DNA of 64,000 nucleotides from Aphis gossypii (GCF_020184175.1 NC_065532.1:25420001-25484000), one strand, 5' to 3'. Shown: positions 23,901-35,686, counted from the stretch's first letter. Made by a program: numbers and translations. Notes: a model not told the origin generated them from the letters alone.

Positions 23901-25288
23901 CTTTAATTGTTTTTTCTATCTCATTAGGTTTTTTTCTAATTTTAACAATATGAAAAATAAAGTATCTACGTAGTGTCAATTTTGATTAATTAAGATTTTA
24001 AGAAAAAGGCTACTTGCAATTTTAAAAATTTCTGTTTGCTGAAAAATAAATTAAATTACATGTATAAAAAATAAATAATATGTTAAATGTTAATAAACAA
24101 TATAACTTTGATTTATAGCCCTATTAACATAAAGAATATTGAACAATTTCAGCTGTACATATTTTTATCTTAAATTCTAAGTTCATACATTTATTTAATT
24201 GTATACTGATAAAATTTAAAATTGTTTAATTATGATGTATTTTATATTTAGACCCAGTTATTATAACTGTTATATCATACTTAATTGCAAAAAAGAAGTT
24301 TTATTCTGAGGAAATTGCTGGCTGTGATATTTTCCAAAGAGAATTAATCAACTTACTTTCTTGTCATTTCAATTACACATTTACCACAGATATGCCTACC
24401 AATTTTATTCAACATAAACACAAACCTGGTAAGTTTATAGACAAAATAGTATTTAAATGTGTATATTATGAATAATAAATTGGCAATTGCATTTTTTATA
24501 GATTTTTTCGTTTCTGTAGTCATGTTTTTAAAATGTTGTAATCCTAAAGATTTAGTGGAATTCATAGTCAATTGTCTATTTCCCATAATTGATAATTATC
24601 TAAATACTCAACAAAATGAAATGTACGCCATAAAAACATTGGAATCAATAAGTAAGTATTAATACATTATTAAGTATATTAAGTAATTCATACAGTATTT
24701 AAATTTTAAATTTTAGACATGGTAATGGAGCCATTTAAGACAACTTGTAATACTACTGTAGCCACTTATCTAAAGAAATGTAAGGATCCAATAAATGGTT
24801 TTAAGAAAAATGGAAAAGAACATGTTTATAACACCATCTATAATAGTTACAAAATATTGCAAAACAAATTTATTGAATATCTGAATGACAGCCGACCTCG
24901 TAAGTATAATACAATGTATTATATTATTTATATTATTGAAAATTGTCAAAATTTAAATTATTAATTAATATTTTATAATCTTAATATTATAGGTTCTCAA
25001 TACTTTGAAGAATTACTGATGTCTATCATTTTGATGTTAGGATCTGTAGATTATCTAACTAGCTGTTTGAGTTTATTGCAATGGAAACCAAAATTTGCAT
25101 TGTCTGCAATTTTATCTAAAAAAATTTTTATATTCAAATCAGTTTTAGGTCATAATATTGTATGGGATAAACTGTATGCCATAAAAGATATCAAGACATT
25201 GAAGTGTTTGGTAAATAGTTGTTTGTTGAATAAAGATGTATATGATACAATTGTACAACTTCATAATATCCGTTGGCAATTGAAATGA
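5932..25288 (+). CDS. Large unrecognised protein, about 46 exons, nearly all phase 1
   Basis: Exons followed by hand: 5932-5947, 6104-6211, 6553-6660, 6767-6847, 7126-7185, 8533-8667, 8727-8792, 8855-8917, 9168-9293, 9594-9722 (or from 9603), 11233-11286, 11373-11522, 11982-12164, 12268-12510, 12662-13027, 13092-13226 (or to 13196), twelve 99-nt exons within 13274-15851, 15919-15984, 16063-16179, 16237-16368, 17029-17145, 17407-17568, 18373-18483, 18565-18657, 18959-19219, 19905-20003, 20247-20399, 20458-20604, 21555-21684, 21756-22032, 22672-22858, 24252-24428, 24502-24651, 24717-24899, 24993-25288. Without broken exon 24 the CDS is 5,970 nt (1,989 aa). Introns 1-39 and 42-45 are phase 1, intron 40 is phase 2, intron 41 is phase 0. 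Residues 1-1523 are polar, Asn/Lys/Ser-rich, with a KRKK patch at 43-46 (possible nuclear signal), a 33-residue repeat array at about 675-1037 and an Asp run near 1220-1231. There is no signal peptide and no membrane segment in this part. The last 466 residues are denser and look helical. Function unknown; a nuclear scaffold is only a guess. Confidence 0.85.
10040..10876. mobile_element. Dispersed repeat in intron 10
   Basis: Sequence at 10040-10420 reappears in reverse orientation at 30520-30790 and 31430-31620: shared blocks around 'CATGATTTTGACAAATTTTT', 'TTGTAAGCTAAACTTATGA' and 'CCAATGATAGGTATCATT'. The stretch 10550-10615 resembles 32118-32175. The right margin (10835-10876) is a hAT-like end of the type seen at 61-130. 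No coding frame remains. The element explains part of the unusually long 1.5-kb intron between exons 10 and 11. Confidence 0.6.
13780..14050. repeat. Dispersed repeat inside intron 18
   Basis: The block around 13925-13990 (ATTATGGGCATCATTTTTAA, then CCCTGTGACCTATCTTAGGT) appears as its reverse complement at 41270-41320. It is a copy of a dispersed element, and its insertion explains why the 13731-14136 intron is much longer than the 78-nt introns that follow. Confidence 0.5.
15022..15119 (+). pseudogene. Frameshifted copy of the 99-nt exon (exon 24)
   Basis: This copy keeps its acceptor (TTATAG) and donor (AATAA|GTAAGT) but is 98 nt. Where its neighbours read AATAGTACAATAAC or AATAGTATAATAAC it reads AATAGTTAATAAC, a one-base loss that places TAA TAA directly in frame. 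Because flanking introns are both phase 1, skipping it joins exon 23 to exon 25 in frame. It is either a dead exon, an allelic variant, or an assembly error in a near-identical tandem repeat. Confidence 0.8.
17926..18091. mobile_element. hAT-type MITE in intron 33
   Basis: About 166 bp. Left end CAGCTGTTCCCAAACT and right end, reversed, CAGCGGTTCACAAACT form imperfect terminal inverted repeats. Flanks TTATATAT and CTATTTAT match at 6 of 8 positions, as expected of an old 8-bp hAT target duplication. No coding capacity. Confidence 0.65.
21555..25288 (+). other. Ordered C-terminal region of the 46-exon gene
   Basis: Exons 40-46 encode about residues 1524-1989. Composition changes from Asn/Lys/Ser-rich to hydrophobic and amphipathic, with Cys, Trp and Phe residues and exon sizes up to 296 nt. 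The first unit includes a segment 'IHLKEFILSNKPLNAIL' and an FDEEEIASSIG motif; the last two exons contain 'CKDPINGFKKNGKEHVYN' and 'SCLSLLQWKPKFALSA'. It looks like an all-helical repeat-like fold and is the best query for finding homologues. Intron phases differ only here (one phase 2, one phase 0), which supports an older origin than the phase-1 exons before it. I cannot name the family. Confidence 0.6.
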
Positions 25289-25633
25289 CTTGGATGATTT
25301 TAAATATTTTAAAGAGACTATATGACTGACAATGTCTGTGATATTTTATTTTATTATTTTTGAATTTTTGTGGTATATAATATCATTTATTTAATTAAGC
25401 TAATTTTTAATTAACTATGTAAAAAAATGTATTGCTTTATGAATTCATAAAAACATTTGTAACATCGCAAATGTTGACAATAGTTAATATACATTAACTA
25501 CCAATTATTATTATATTAAAGTTACGTTACTATTGTTAAATTATAAATATGTTTAAGCATTAGTGTCTAATAATTTTCTTTTCTTTTCTAACTCTTTTAT
25601 TTATGTTTATATTTGTTTATATTATGTATGATA

Positions 25634-25668
25634 AATAAAAAATAAAACTAATATTAATGAAAAATAAA
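25634..25668 (+). terminator. Polyadenylation signals of the 46-exon gene
   Basis: AATAAA occurs at 25634, 25641 and 25663, about 350-380 bases past the stop codon at 25286-25288. The cluster probably sets the 3' end near 25690. Confidence 0.6.
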
Positions 25669-25689
25669 GTTAACGTTAATTCCATGGGA

Positions 25690-27584
25690 TGTATTCAAGG
25701 GTATTTATTTTAATGTTATAATTTATAAAATATAGCAACTATATCGTTATTTTTATTATTATTTTTGTCTAATTTTAAATCCTTGGCTATTGGTCAATTT
25801 GAAAAAATTATACTGTGCGTAGAAATACTAAGTATTCACAACTAATAATATTTTATGACAATTCAAGTATCTTAGTTTATTTGTTTATAAATCACCACAA
25901 AATAAGGAAATTAGTTTTGTAGAAAACTAGTAGTGGTTAAAAATTTACATTCACCCATACTTTTTTTTTTATCAGCGATATTAGTGTTGAGAATTTTTAG
26001 TATCTGAAAGAAGTAGAGTGACTCCAACAAAAAATATGTTAACTAAAAAATCAATACTCCCTTTCTAGTTCTCAAACTGTACTCTGCAGAGCTCTCAGGG
26101 ATTTCCAAAACTAATCTTGAGGCTTCGCAGGCATATCTGAATTAAGTACATGTATTATTATTTGTTTAATTGTTACAAGTTATATATTTTATATTATATG
26201 TAGTTTGTGTATTAGCAATTTATTGATCCATTATTTTTTTATGAGTGGTAAAATTGGTATTTCAAATTTTTGGTGGTCCATGAATTATTTATAACATCTC
26301 AAGGGCTCCGCAAAAAAAAAGTTTAAGAACCGCTGCTCCATCTCATCTCTTCACTTGGAACGTTGTTTTATACCAACAAATTTTTAGTGAATTAATTGTT
26401 TAAATTGTATGGAATGTACTTTATATTGGTGATAATGATTCAAATTACCAATGTCAAATAAAATCGACTATTTATTTGGACACGATTAATCGTGTTATAG
26501 GTATATATAATTTAATTTAGTTATAATAGTAAATAATTTATTTTTTACTTTTGTTAGACCATCACGTATTTACACTATAGTATATTCAAAAGTTCTACAA
26601 AAAACAGTATTTTAGTATTATACTATTAAATTATAATTAGTCCTCCATAAAACCATTTACTTACTACAATACTACTAGTTACCAAACTGAAGGACCTAAT
26701 ATATCATTGCATTGGTAGAAATTGCCTTATTAGTAATTAGGGCTTCTTCACAAACTTTATAAAAATAAGCAAACAACAGTTTGTTCTCGTGTGGTGATTT
26801 AATGAGAGAAAAGTAGGCCTGTTATGGTTAGTTACTAGTCAAACTATTGCAGACTGATTAGATAATATAAAAAAATATTTATTTCATTCAACAAAATCTG
26901 ACCTCAATAATATTTAAATTAACAAGTTAGTCCGAAATCTAGTATAGTCTAGCCAAGAGTCATACATCATAATTCATAATCTAACACTACCACAAGTAGT
27001 TATGTCAAATATTAATTAATTGAATTATTCTAGTTTAAAAGACTTTGTATTATTCTGAGAAACCTAATGGACTATGAGAAAACTTTCTGTTTCTTTTTCT
27101 AGCATTAATTTAACCTTTTTTTTCAGGATTTATAAGCTATTAAGACTCGTGTCTACCAAAACTTCTTTCTTTCAACATTCTCTATCATCTGCTAATACCC
27201 AGTTCACGCCATTGTTTCCGCGGTTTAACCTTGGAGTCTTCCTTTTTACCATAAATGTTATTGATCCTCCCAATTCACTTCCAACAAGTACTTCATACGC
27301 CTACCTCGTCACTCAGATAAATTAGTCTTCTTTTTTGTATGACTGGTACAATTTGGACTTTCTCTCGTGTCTCATACCTGTATCACATTTTTGAATATAG
27401 CCAATTAATTGAACTATGAAATTTTCTCGAATACAGTCTTTCCACATCAACTTCAGTAGTTACCTAGTATGACTTAGTGGTGTAAATACAAACTTGACAA
27501 TCAATTTACAAAAATAAAAAAAAACAATTTTTTTTTCAGTTTACATATATTGTTAAAGTCAATATACATACATAAAAAAAAAGA
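25690..27584. other. Intergenic region between convergent genes
   Basis: No supported gene. The two neighbours are transcribed toward each other. Apart from the MITE at 26062-26335, the sequence is AT-rich. The small frame at 27074-27325 has no splice or homology support. RpS16 3' untranslated sequence occupies the last part; no canonical AATAAA was seen on the minus strand close to its stop. Confidence 0.5.
26062..26335. mobile_element. hAT-type MITE
   Basis: Left end reads TTCTAGTTCTCAAACTGTAC. The right end, reversed, reads CAGCGGTTCTTAAACTTT. GTTCTCAAAC against GTTCTTAAAC is the inverted-repeat core common to many hAT elements. About 270 bp, no coding frame. Confidence 0.6.
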
Positions 27585-29389
27585 TTAACGGTATGACTTT
27601 TGGTATCTGGCACGAGCTCCTGGACCTCCAAACTTCTTTGGTTCACAACGTCTCGGGTCAGCAACCAATAAAGTTCTATCATACTGAATTAAAATATCTT
27701 TAATCTCTTTCTTGCTGGCTTCATCAACATCTATGAAAAAATCAGAATATTTTTAAAAAATTCTAAGTATTTAAATTTTAACATTTTGTAACTATTTATT
27801 TACATTTTTGATAGTATGAAACTAAAGCCTTGGAAATAGCTTGTCTGATAGCATAAATTTGAGCGACATGTCCACCACCATTGACACGAACTCTCATATC
27901 AACTTCATTAAAACGATCCTAAAAAACAATTTTAAATTAACTCAATTCAATGGGTAAATAATTTAGCATTAAATCTCATTTAGTACACTTACTTTTCCCA
28001 ATAACAAAATAGGTTCTTGAATTTTGTATTGAAGAACCCTGGGTTCAACCATATCTAATGGACGGCCATTCACTCGAATGTTACCAGTGCCACTTTTACA
28101 GTAAGCTACAGCTGTTGCAGTTTTCTATAAACAGTAATAGAAATAGAATTAATTCTTTAATACATTTAGAAACTGAATATATAAAATAATATATACAAAT
28201 ATAACGTATTCTTCAATATATTATATTTTTAACTGAAAAAGTGGGATATTTTTTTTTTTTAAACACCAGATGAATTTAAAAATACAAATAACAAACCAAA
28301 TTTGCTACACTGCTAACTATAAACTTATGAAAATCAGAAAAAAAATATAATGATGAATTATGTATTTTAAATTATGATTAGAAGCATAAATTGAACATTG
28401 AAGAGAATAAAAATGTTAATATAATTAAATATTAAATATATTAATCAATTAAATAAAATGCCTTTAATTTAGTGTCAATTTTAAGCTCAAAACAAACATT
28501 ACTCAATACCCGAAGATGATATTCAATAAATTGAACCAATATAAACAGTATTTGTTAATAATGAATATTAGGGATATTCTAATGAATCCCATTTCCTCCA
28601 TACAAGAATAGTCACAAGATTGATATTACTTGTTAAGTTAATATGTATCATGTACTCTAGTAACTCAAGAAATCTACATTTCAGTGATGTGTAAAACTAC
28701 TTGTACCAATCAATTTTAAACGAATATTGTTTCAAAAAAATGTATAATTTTTAGGTATAAACACATTTTACAACACTAATTTACCTACGTAGGACTATTT
28801 TGTAAAAATAAATAAGTATATACACAATACAAAGATATAAGAAAATCCTGGAAGTTCTAAACACTGATGCAAAATAGAAAGTAATGGAAACCCTACACAT
28901 AAATGTAGTACTTATTGAAATATATGATAAGCCATGTCTGTGTCTAACTCAAAGGCACAATAAATGTAAACTAATTCTTATCAATAATTAGTTTGTTGAG
29001 TTATAAGAGTTAAAATTAATTGATCTGCCCTAATTAAAATAAAACTAAAATTACAAATTTACAAATCAATTCAAAAATAAATAAAGTCATTTAAGTGACA
29101 CTGATTATGAATAATACATACCTTACGGCCGAACACTTGTACGCTTTGTACTGGAGTTTTCTTCACCTGCAAAATAATTTAAATGAGTATTTAGTTAAAA
29201 TCAATTTAATACAAATATTGTATTATTACATAAATCGTAATATAGTAAGTCTTACAGCACCATTAAAAAGCTTTACTAATACACGTGTGTATATTTCACG
29301 GTATAACATTAAGATTTACGACAACTATCAAAATCTACAAATTATATTACCTTGGGTTTCTTTACTTTAACTTTCTTGTCAGCAGTCAT
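27585..29389 (-). CDS. RpS16: Small ribosomal subunit protein S16 (uS9 family)
   Basis: Minus-strand exons 29351-29389, 29122-29166, 27993-28124, 27804-27918 and 27585-27730 join in frame to 477 nt, 158 residues, ending at TAA 27585-27587. The protein is eukaryotic S16: it has 'VQVFGRKKTATAVAYCK' early, 'VNGRPLDMVEPRVLQYK', 'RVNGGGHVAQIYAIRQ' in the middle, and the near-invariant tail 'KKFGGPGARARYQKSYR' whose C-terminal Arg reaches the decoding site of the 40S subunit. It is about ten residues longer than typical animal S16 because of a Lys-rich N-terminus (MTADKKVKVKKPK). All introns are GT-AG; the second is 997 bp and the others are 46 to 184 bp or so. S16 helps assemble the 40S head and contacts P-site tRNA. 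No breaks seen. Confidence 0.97.
28125..29121 (-). other. Large RpS16 intron
   Basis: This 997-bp intron separates the 45-nt exon from the conserved body. Ribosomal protein introns often host snoRNAs. I searched the transcribed strand by eye for C and D boxes and found no convincing pair; H/ACA types could not be judged without folding. Confidence 0.3.
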
Positions 29390-29512
29390 TTTAAGTGGTG
29401 TTTCGGTACCTGATGGAAAACTTAAATGTAATTTAGATTAATAAATTAAACTAACGTTGTTTAAAATCTTCCGAAACACTAAAGTGGAGAAAATGAAACA
29501 CGAAAGAGAGGG
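29390..29512 (-). promoter_or_regulatory. RpS16 5' leader with terminal oligopyrimidine start
   Basis: On the minus strand a pyrimidine run CTCTCTTTCGTGTTTC begins at about 29510, the form expected of a 5'TOP transcript start that couples translation to growth signals. Between it and the ATG lies a possible 46-nt leader intron (donor GTTAGT with exon edge 29456, acceptor TTTCCATCAG before 29409). That intron would be at the lower size limit, so the leader may be unspliced. Confidence 0.45.
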
Positions 29513-30519
29513 CCGTCAACAGTATTGAGATTGAGGTTATGAAGTTTGTGGATAACTTTACAGTGTTGCCAAAAACATACTATAAAAAAATTAGGCCCCA
29601 TTACAGAACCATGAAAACAGATTATTATAATAAAACATAACAGCATTGTATATATATTTTTTTTTGTAGCACACAATATGAAAATATACAGCGATAATAT
29701 ACCACCACAGATTTCTATAGAAATTTGTGTATACACAAATTACAAGATACTTTGTACAAATTTTTATATATCTCAATATCTATCTAATGTTTAGCATATT
29801 ATGAAACGAACGTATGATAAGTGAACGTGCATCTTCCCACATCCCGGCTAGACTACTAATGCGATCTTGTAGATGAAACTTATACAGTTAACTTAATCTT
29901 AATGAAATTTTAAACTAAACCTATGTTCTATTACAATACATCTTTATATATTTTTAAATGTTTCATCGAGAGTCGAGATTTTAATAAGACAATGACAGAT
30001 TGACATAGGCATAATATATTATGTTGTTTATTATTATCTCTCAAATACTCAATTAATTTTAATTATTTGCCATGCCTTGATTGGACAAATGTTGTGCTAA
30101 CAATTGTTGTGGAACACGGGAACATCTACATCAAGATTTTGTATTCCTGCAATTTCACATGATAATATTGGGAAAAGTCATTTAGAAAATCTTTAAATAT
30201 ATAATAAACAATCCTCAAACGATTTAAAATATTTGTTATTTTTCAAAAAGTTCAAATCGTAGATACTTGAAAACTTCACCAGTTATTTAAATTAGCATTT
30301 TCTTTATACATGATTTAATTTTCAAAATATTTCGCTTAATTTGAGGCTATTTATAGGCATTTGAAATAATTGAAATATTCGTTTTTGATTAGTTTTTATT
30401 TTTTAAACATCGATAACATTTATATAATATGTATATATCATATACATATACAATACAAAGTTCATCATAAGTTAGATTATAGTAATTCAAAAATTATAGA
30501 ATACATAAGCTCATTTTTT

Positions 30520-31620
30520 TGTTTTATTAGCGTTTGAAGTTCATATATCGGCAAAAATTCGTCAAAATCATGAATATTTGCAAATTATTTTGTAGTAAAA
30601 ATGTATGAAAAACTTTGTATAGTTAGCTAAGAATTGAAAATTTAATACAAAATTTTCTATAAGTTTGGCTTACAATAATTATAAAAGAACTTGAACGTTG
30701 GCCAATTAAAAATTTTTATCCTAAGTTTAGCTTTTTAGAAAAATTCACTCGTAAAATAACGATTTACTAAAACTTGAAACCATGGGCATATTTACGGGGA
30801 GGGAGTGATAAGGGAGATATACCCCCCCTTGACCTTTTTTTAGCATATATCATTGCATTAGCTTGTATGAAAAGATTAAAAACATACCTATAAAATAATA
30901 AATTCTATGAAGGAGGTAAATATTCCCTAGGTATTCATTAATCCTAAAGAAATATTTGTTGTATTTATTAATTGTTTAAATTTTGAATATTATTTTAATT
31001 TTAGTCCAGATTGAATCGGCTTACAAAGGCTCACAATTGGCTCACATTAGTGGATGTTGAAGAAATTTTTGACGAAATAGCTAAAAAAATCTAGATGGCT
31101 ACAGTTTGTTTTATAAATGATAAATAAATTATTAATTATTTAATATGTTAACATGTTATAATTGTAAGGTTTATTCACCTACTAATTACTATGAATATAT
31201 ATATTATATATATCAACATACATGCGGTAAATAATTCTTATTTTAATTTTAATTTATTTTTTTATTCATTTTTATAACTACTCATTTTCATACTTTTTAT
31301 AAAAATAAATATGCTTTTTTGCATTTTTAAAATAATCATCTTCCCGAGTCATCCCTCAAATAAATTCTAAATCCTAAATACGCTACTGCTTGAAACATAC
31401 ACCAGTTAGATTGAATTTTGGGGTACCTATTAAAATCATCAACTATATTTTTCACCACCCAATTTAAAAAATACATTCTAGGCTGACTAATCGTTTCCGT
31501 TCAGAATCGATTTTCATATACAATGATACCTATCATTGGATTCAAAATTAACACACCTATAAATTTAGTGATCCACACTGCACTTAAGACTTAATCTTAG
31601 TGGAACCCACTAAATCAAGC
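30520..31620. mobile_element. Dispersed repeat, interrupted copy in reverse orientation
   Basis: The blocks 31430-31620 and 30520-30790 correspond, in reverse orientation and in the right order, to 10040-10230 and 10230-10420. Between them lies an unrelated 0.6-kb segment with its own inverted ends (30783-31391), so this copy was split by a later insertion. Confidence 0.6.
30783..31391 (+). mobile_element. Internally deleted hAT element nested in an older repeat
   Basis: The left margin reads TGGGCATATTTACGGGGAGG; the right margin reversed reads CAGTAGCGTATTTAGGAT, sharing G-C-(A/G)-TATTTA. Inside, about 31003-31094 translates to 'SRLNRLTKAHNWLTLVDVEE' followed by IFDEIAKKI and stop, resembling the extreme C-terminus of ZMYM1-like hAT transposases. 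It is a deletion derivative that kept only the tail of its transposase. Confidence 0.55.
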
Positions 31621-32099
31621 TTTTTAACTTGATTTTATCACTTTAGTAAGATATTAGGTTTAGGCTAGGTTTAGCCCGATTTAGGTAAGTATATTATATA
31701 ATACCATTTTAAACAACTAGTGTATGTTTCAATGTTCTACGACTAGTAATATTTGAATAATAACAAAATATATTGAAAATCATTGTTGTCAGGTAAGTAG
31801 GTACGCGGTTTCATAAAAAATTTTAAATTCAGATACTCATAAATTTTTTTCCTAAATTACGTTTCGAATTTTCTTAATAGATAGGAATTAATTGGGTAGC
31901 TATTTTAAGGAAAATTTAATATTGATTTTTTTAACCTACCTATTAATACAAACATTTTTTATGCGTTTTCAATTACAAAATTACTTGAAAATGTTCAAGA
32001 TTAAACTATAAACGCTTATAAAAAAATTCTTGACCTTCAATTTTTTATTTTTAATACAATAAAAACGACTAATAAAAAAGTTTTTTTGGGTATTCAAAA

Positions 32100-32600
32100 T
32101 TTTATTATCCACATTTCAAAAAAAAAAAAATACTTTATAAAAAAATCGAAAACTTCAGTTGTCTATAAGTAGCTCAAAAAAAGCCAGAATATTTTGAAAA
32201 TTTAACTGTGTATAGAAAAATTCTCGTTTTTCAGTCACTTTTTTTTTTGTTTGTCCAGATTTTTTTTTTACTTATGACCTCTAATCTCTATGAACTACAA
32301 TGCACCAAGCATATTCAATTTACCATGAGAAAGTAACTTTATTACATTTATCTTTAAGTAACGAGTATAGTAACTTACCCAACTTTGGTGTACACACACA
32401 AAAACACACATAATTATAGAATCAAACATTCATCACTTTGTTCAGAATCTAAGACATATCACAAAATTTACTTAGTGACATTATAGGCTGACAGACTATT
32501 TCTGATCAGAATTGTTTTTTTTATACACAATGATATATCATTGAATTCCAATTTAATGGGTGTTCATTCAACTATTTAAATTTTAAAAGAACCACACTCG
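32100..32600. repeat. Further fragment of the dispersed repeat family
   Basis: 32118-32175 resembles 10550-10615 (shared 'AAACTTCAGTTGTCTAT' against 'AAATTTCAGTTGTCTAT'). 32499-32560 (CAGAATTGTTTTTTTTATAC, ACAATGATATATCATTG) resembles the end seen at 31500-31545 and 41925-41970. Rearranged fragments of one family. Confidence 0.45.
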
Positions 32601-34476
32601 ACAGCAGAGAGGTACATATTTATTTATCTTTTTCTTTTCTTTTTTATCATTTACATATTTTTATAGCTATTTACTGATTGCTGTAATATTTTAAGATAAG
32701 CATTTATTAATTAAAATAAAATATTTAGATATTAATGTAGTTATGTCATGTTTAACACCGTAATGGATCTATCATAATATTGTTGTAATATTTGTGACAT
32801 GGATTTCAATAAGAATGATTGTTTTACGTACAATGTTTGCTTGTTATAATTTACTATTAATTATGTATAGTGCTTTTAAGTTAAAATTACTGAATATATC
32901 AAATTGCAGTTTAATTTATGAAAAAAAAAATGCTTATATATTAATTGTAAATGTAGGTAGGTACTCAATAATAAAATATTTTAATCATATATACACCATA
33001 TTTGTATCATTAATAAAAATAATAAATATTATAGATACCCATTAACAACTTAAAATACAAACACATCATTCGACAATCAGTATAAATTGTGAAAAAAATA
33101 TTTAACAAATTCCAATACAACATTAACAACAATTTATTGCTTGTTTACATACATTTCTAAATAATAATAATTTATAATAGACATAAATAAATTAAAATAT
33201 CAATATTAATAAAAAGATGTTTCGAATCAATGAAAAATGGTAACTTTAAGTGAAATATTACAAATAATGTGTTAAATATTAAAATTATAAAATGTGTAGT
33301 ATTTAAATTACTCATTTAGGTGTACAATTAATTAGGTTATAAAAATTAATAGCTGGAATATGAATATTGAATATAATAATATGCATTTTTTTAATACTTA
33401 AGTCAATTAAAAATATAATACTAGTTAAAATTCAAACTGATTAATTTCATTGGTCATATATTTTGATGTATTAGGGCATGTCCAAATTACAGTTTAAAAA
33501 TTGGTTAAAATTAAACTAAGTTATACTGTTTATGAATCTAAATACTATATATATATATATATTTATAGTTTTTATTTAAACTCTTAAAATTATCATTTGC
33601 ATAATATTATATACATAGTCTTTCACTGGAGGGGTGGGGATAAGATGGGACATTTGCCTTATTCCCATATGGACATCAAATATAATTTTGATAATAATTA
33701 TAATTTTTATTATGGTGACTCGATTACCCACAGAATAGGGTGACTGGGCTACCACGGATAATCTGCGAATAATTATTTTTTTCATTAAACGTATCAACAA
33801 TTATCAAAAAGTATTAATATTAAACAAGCTTTTTGTATTTTATGTCATTATCGAGTAATCAGGTATCATAATCAATTAAACCGATAATAATGTATAATGT
33901 AAGGATATACATTTTTTGTTGTTGTAGATGATTCCGAGGAAGACAACAGATAATTGAGAGTACACTGTAGTTTAAATAAAAGTTTGATTAATAGTTTGGC
34001 TTAAGTAAAGATTTTATTTATTTTTTTGTTAATGTGCTTTTTCTTTTATTTAGTAATTTGCAAAGAATATACTTTTTTAAGTTTGATTTTATTATGCTCT
34101 TCTCTGATACCCTTGAAAATGCACCTTTGTCGACATGTCAAAATTATATTATAAAGCATCAGTCAAGACTAGTAATAAAATAAAAAAAAATACCAATGAA
34201 CCCATAAAAAGAACAAATCATGCTTAAGGGACTACAAGAAAATCAATAACGATTTAAGGATCAATAATGAATTAATATTCATTAAATATTTAATAGTTTT
34301 TTTACGCAACCTACATCAAAATACTTTATTAAATAATTGAATAAGCTATTCAAAAAATAAAATTTCCTTAAAATGTTCGATGATATAAATTTTAAATAGG
34401 GTGAGTTTTAATAATTTTAATTAATAATCATTATTATTAATATCTTCAAACTCAAATCAAATTGTGTATTATAAAT

Positions 34477-34900
34477 TAGGGCTGTGAACTTGGAAAGTGC
34501 ATTTTTTTTTTAGTGATTGTGTAACGTAGCTTTGTTAGTTTATAATTTGAATTATGTAACATAAATCAATTCATGAAACTTTTATTTAGCATTTTTAGGG
34601 CATGTTCATTTTCCGATATTTTTAGTTAAATTTCAACAATAAACATAATGGAAAGCTTTTTTTTTGTTTTACACAGTTTTAAAAAACATTTCATATGAAA
34701 TTCAAATTCAATCAACATTTTCATTTTTTTTTTAAATAAACACATTTTTATGCATGTAAATATAAAAATTAAATTAAAAACTATTTTAGGTGTAATTTTA
34801 TACTATAATTTTTGGTATTTTATATTGCTTTTTTTGCATTTTAAGTGCATATTTTATTGCATTTTTTTGACATTTTTAATGCATTAAATTCACAGCCTTA
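34477..34900. mobile_element. MITE with TAGGGCTGTGAA ends
   Basis: The left end TAGGGCTGTGAACT and the right end, reversed, TAAGGCTGTGAATT are terminal inverted repeats about 424 bp apart. The interior is T-rich with repeated TTTTTGCATTTTAA-like words and no coding frame. No convincing target duplication. Ends resemble hAT types. Confidence 0.6.
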
Positions 34901-35686
34901 ATCATAATTAATACTTAAATAACATTTCAATTAAATTTATAGAAGTTAGGTATTAACATAATAAGTTATTAAGTAGTTATTATTGATTACTTTACCTACA
35001 AAAATTTTTTTAAGAGTTAAATCAAAACTATTAAAATTATTTATATTGATGTATTAAGTTCATATACAGTATACTATAATAGGTATGTATTTTTATAAAT
35101 AATTTAACTGTTCATTATGTTATTCAAGTTATAAAATATATCACATATATAATTTCAAGAAAACTAGAATCCTAATTATGTTATTTATGAAACAAGTTTA
35201 AATTATGTTACAGAAATCAGTATGAATATTAAGCTAAAATTTAACAAGCTAACACACTGAAAAGAAAATATAAAAATATATTGACTTGTAAAATAAACAT
35301 TAATAAAAAGAAATTTCTAATAAATGAATAGATAATTTTCTAGATCTAATATTCTTAAAAAGGTTGATATTTTTGAGGTGAACATTGGAAAATAAATAAC
35401 TGATCTAATTTTGTCTGACAAAAACATGAACACAAATTAAATCATGTTCAAAGGAATCGGCTAGTAATATATATATAAATTAAATTAATCATTTAAAATA
35501 TTTTTTAGTTGACTAACGAGGCATCTCAAATAAACATTTTATATCACTGATAATAACAATTATTAAAAACTATTATTAGACTAATTAATTATGCAATTAA
35601 GTTAATATCACTTTTTTGAAACACGAGTGAAAATCACTTTTGTGTTGTATAATTATAAATAAATATCCAACAAAGAATTTGGAAAT

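Larger units (their letters stand above)
29513..35686. other. Intergenic region, repeat-rich
   Basis: About 6.2 kb between the two minus-strand genes. The supported content is transposon sequence, listed separately (30520-31620, 30783-31391, 32100-32600, 34477-34900). Short frames such as 32794-33045 and 33576-33800 show low-complexity translations and no splice context. The Usp12-46 3' untranslated region must occupy part of the right end; TTTATT words (AATAAA on the minus strand) occur at 34010-34050 but are distant. Confidence 0.5.

Noticed and set aside
5932..25288. Bicycle-type aphid effector gene (many small exons, largely phase 1).
   Set aside because: There is no signal peptide at the start (MSPSNSKLSP), the predicted protein is about 1,990 residues, far longer than such effectors, and no paired Cys-Tyr-Cys motifs were seen.
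29095..29370. Plus-strand 91-codon frame.
   Set aside because: Antisense shadow of the first RpS16 exons.
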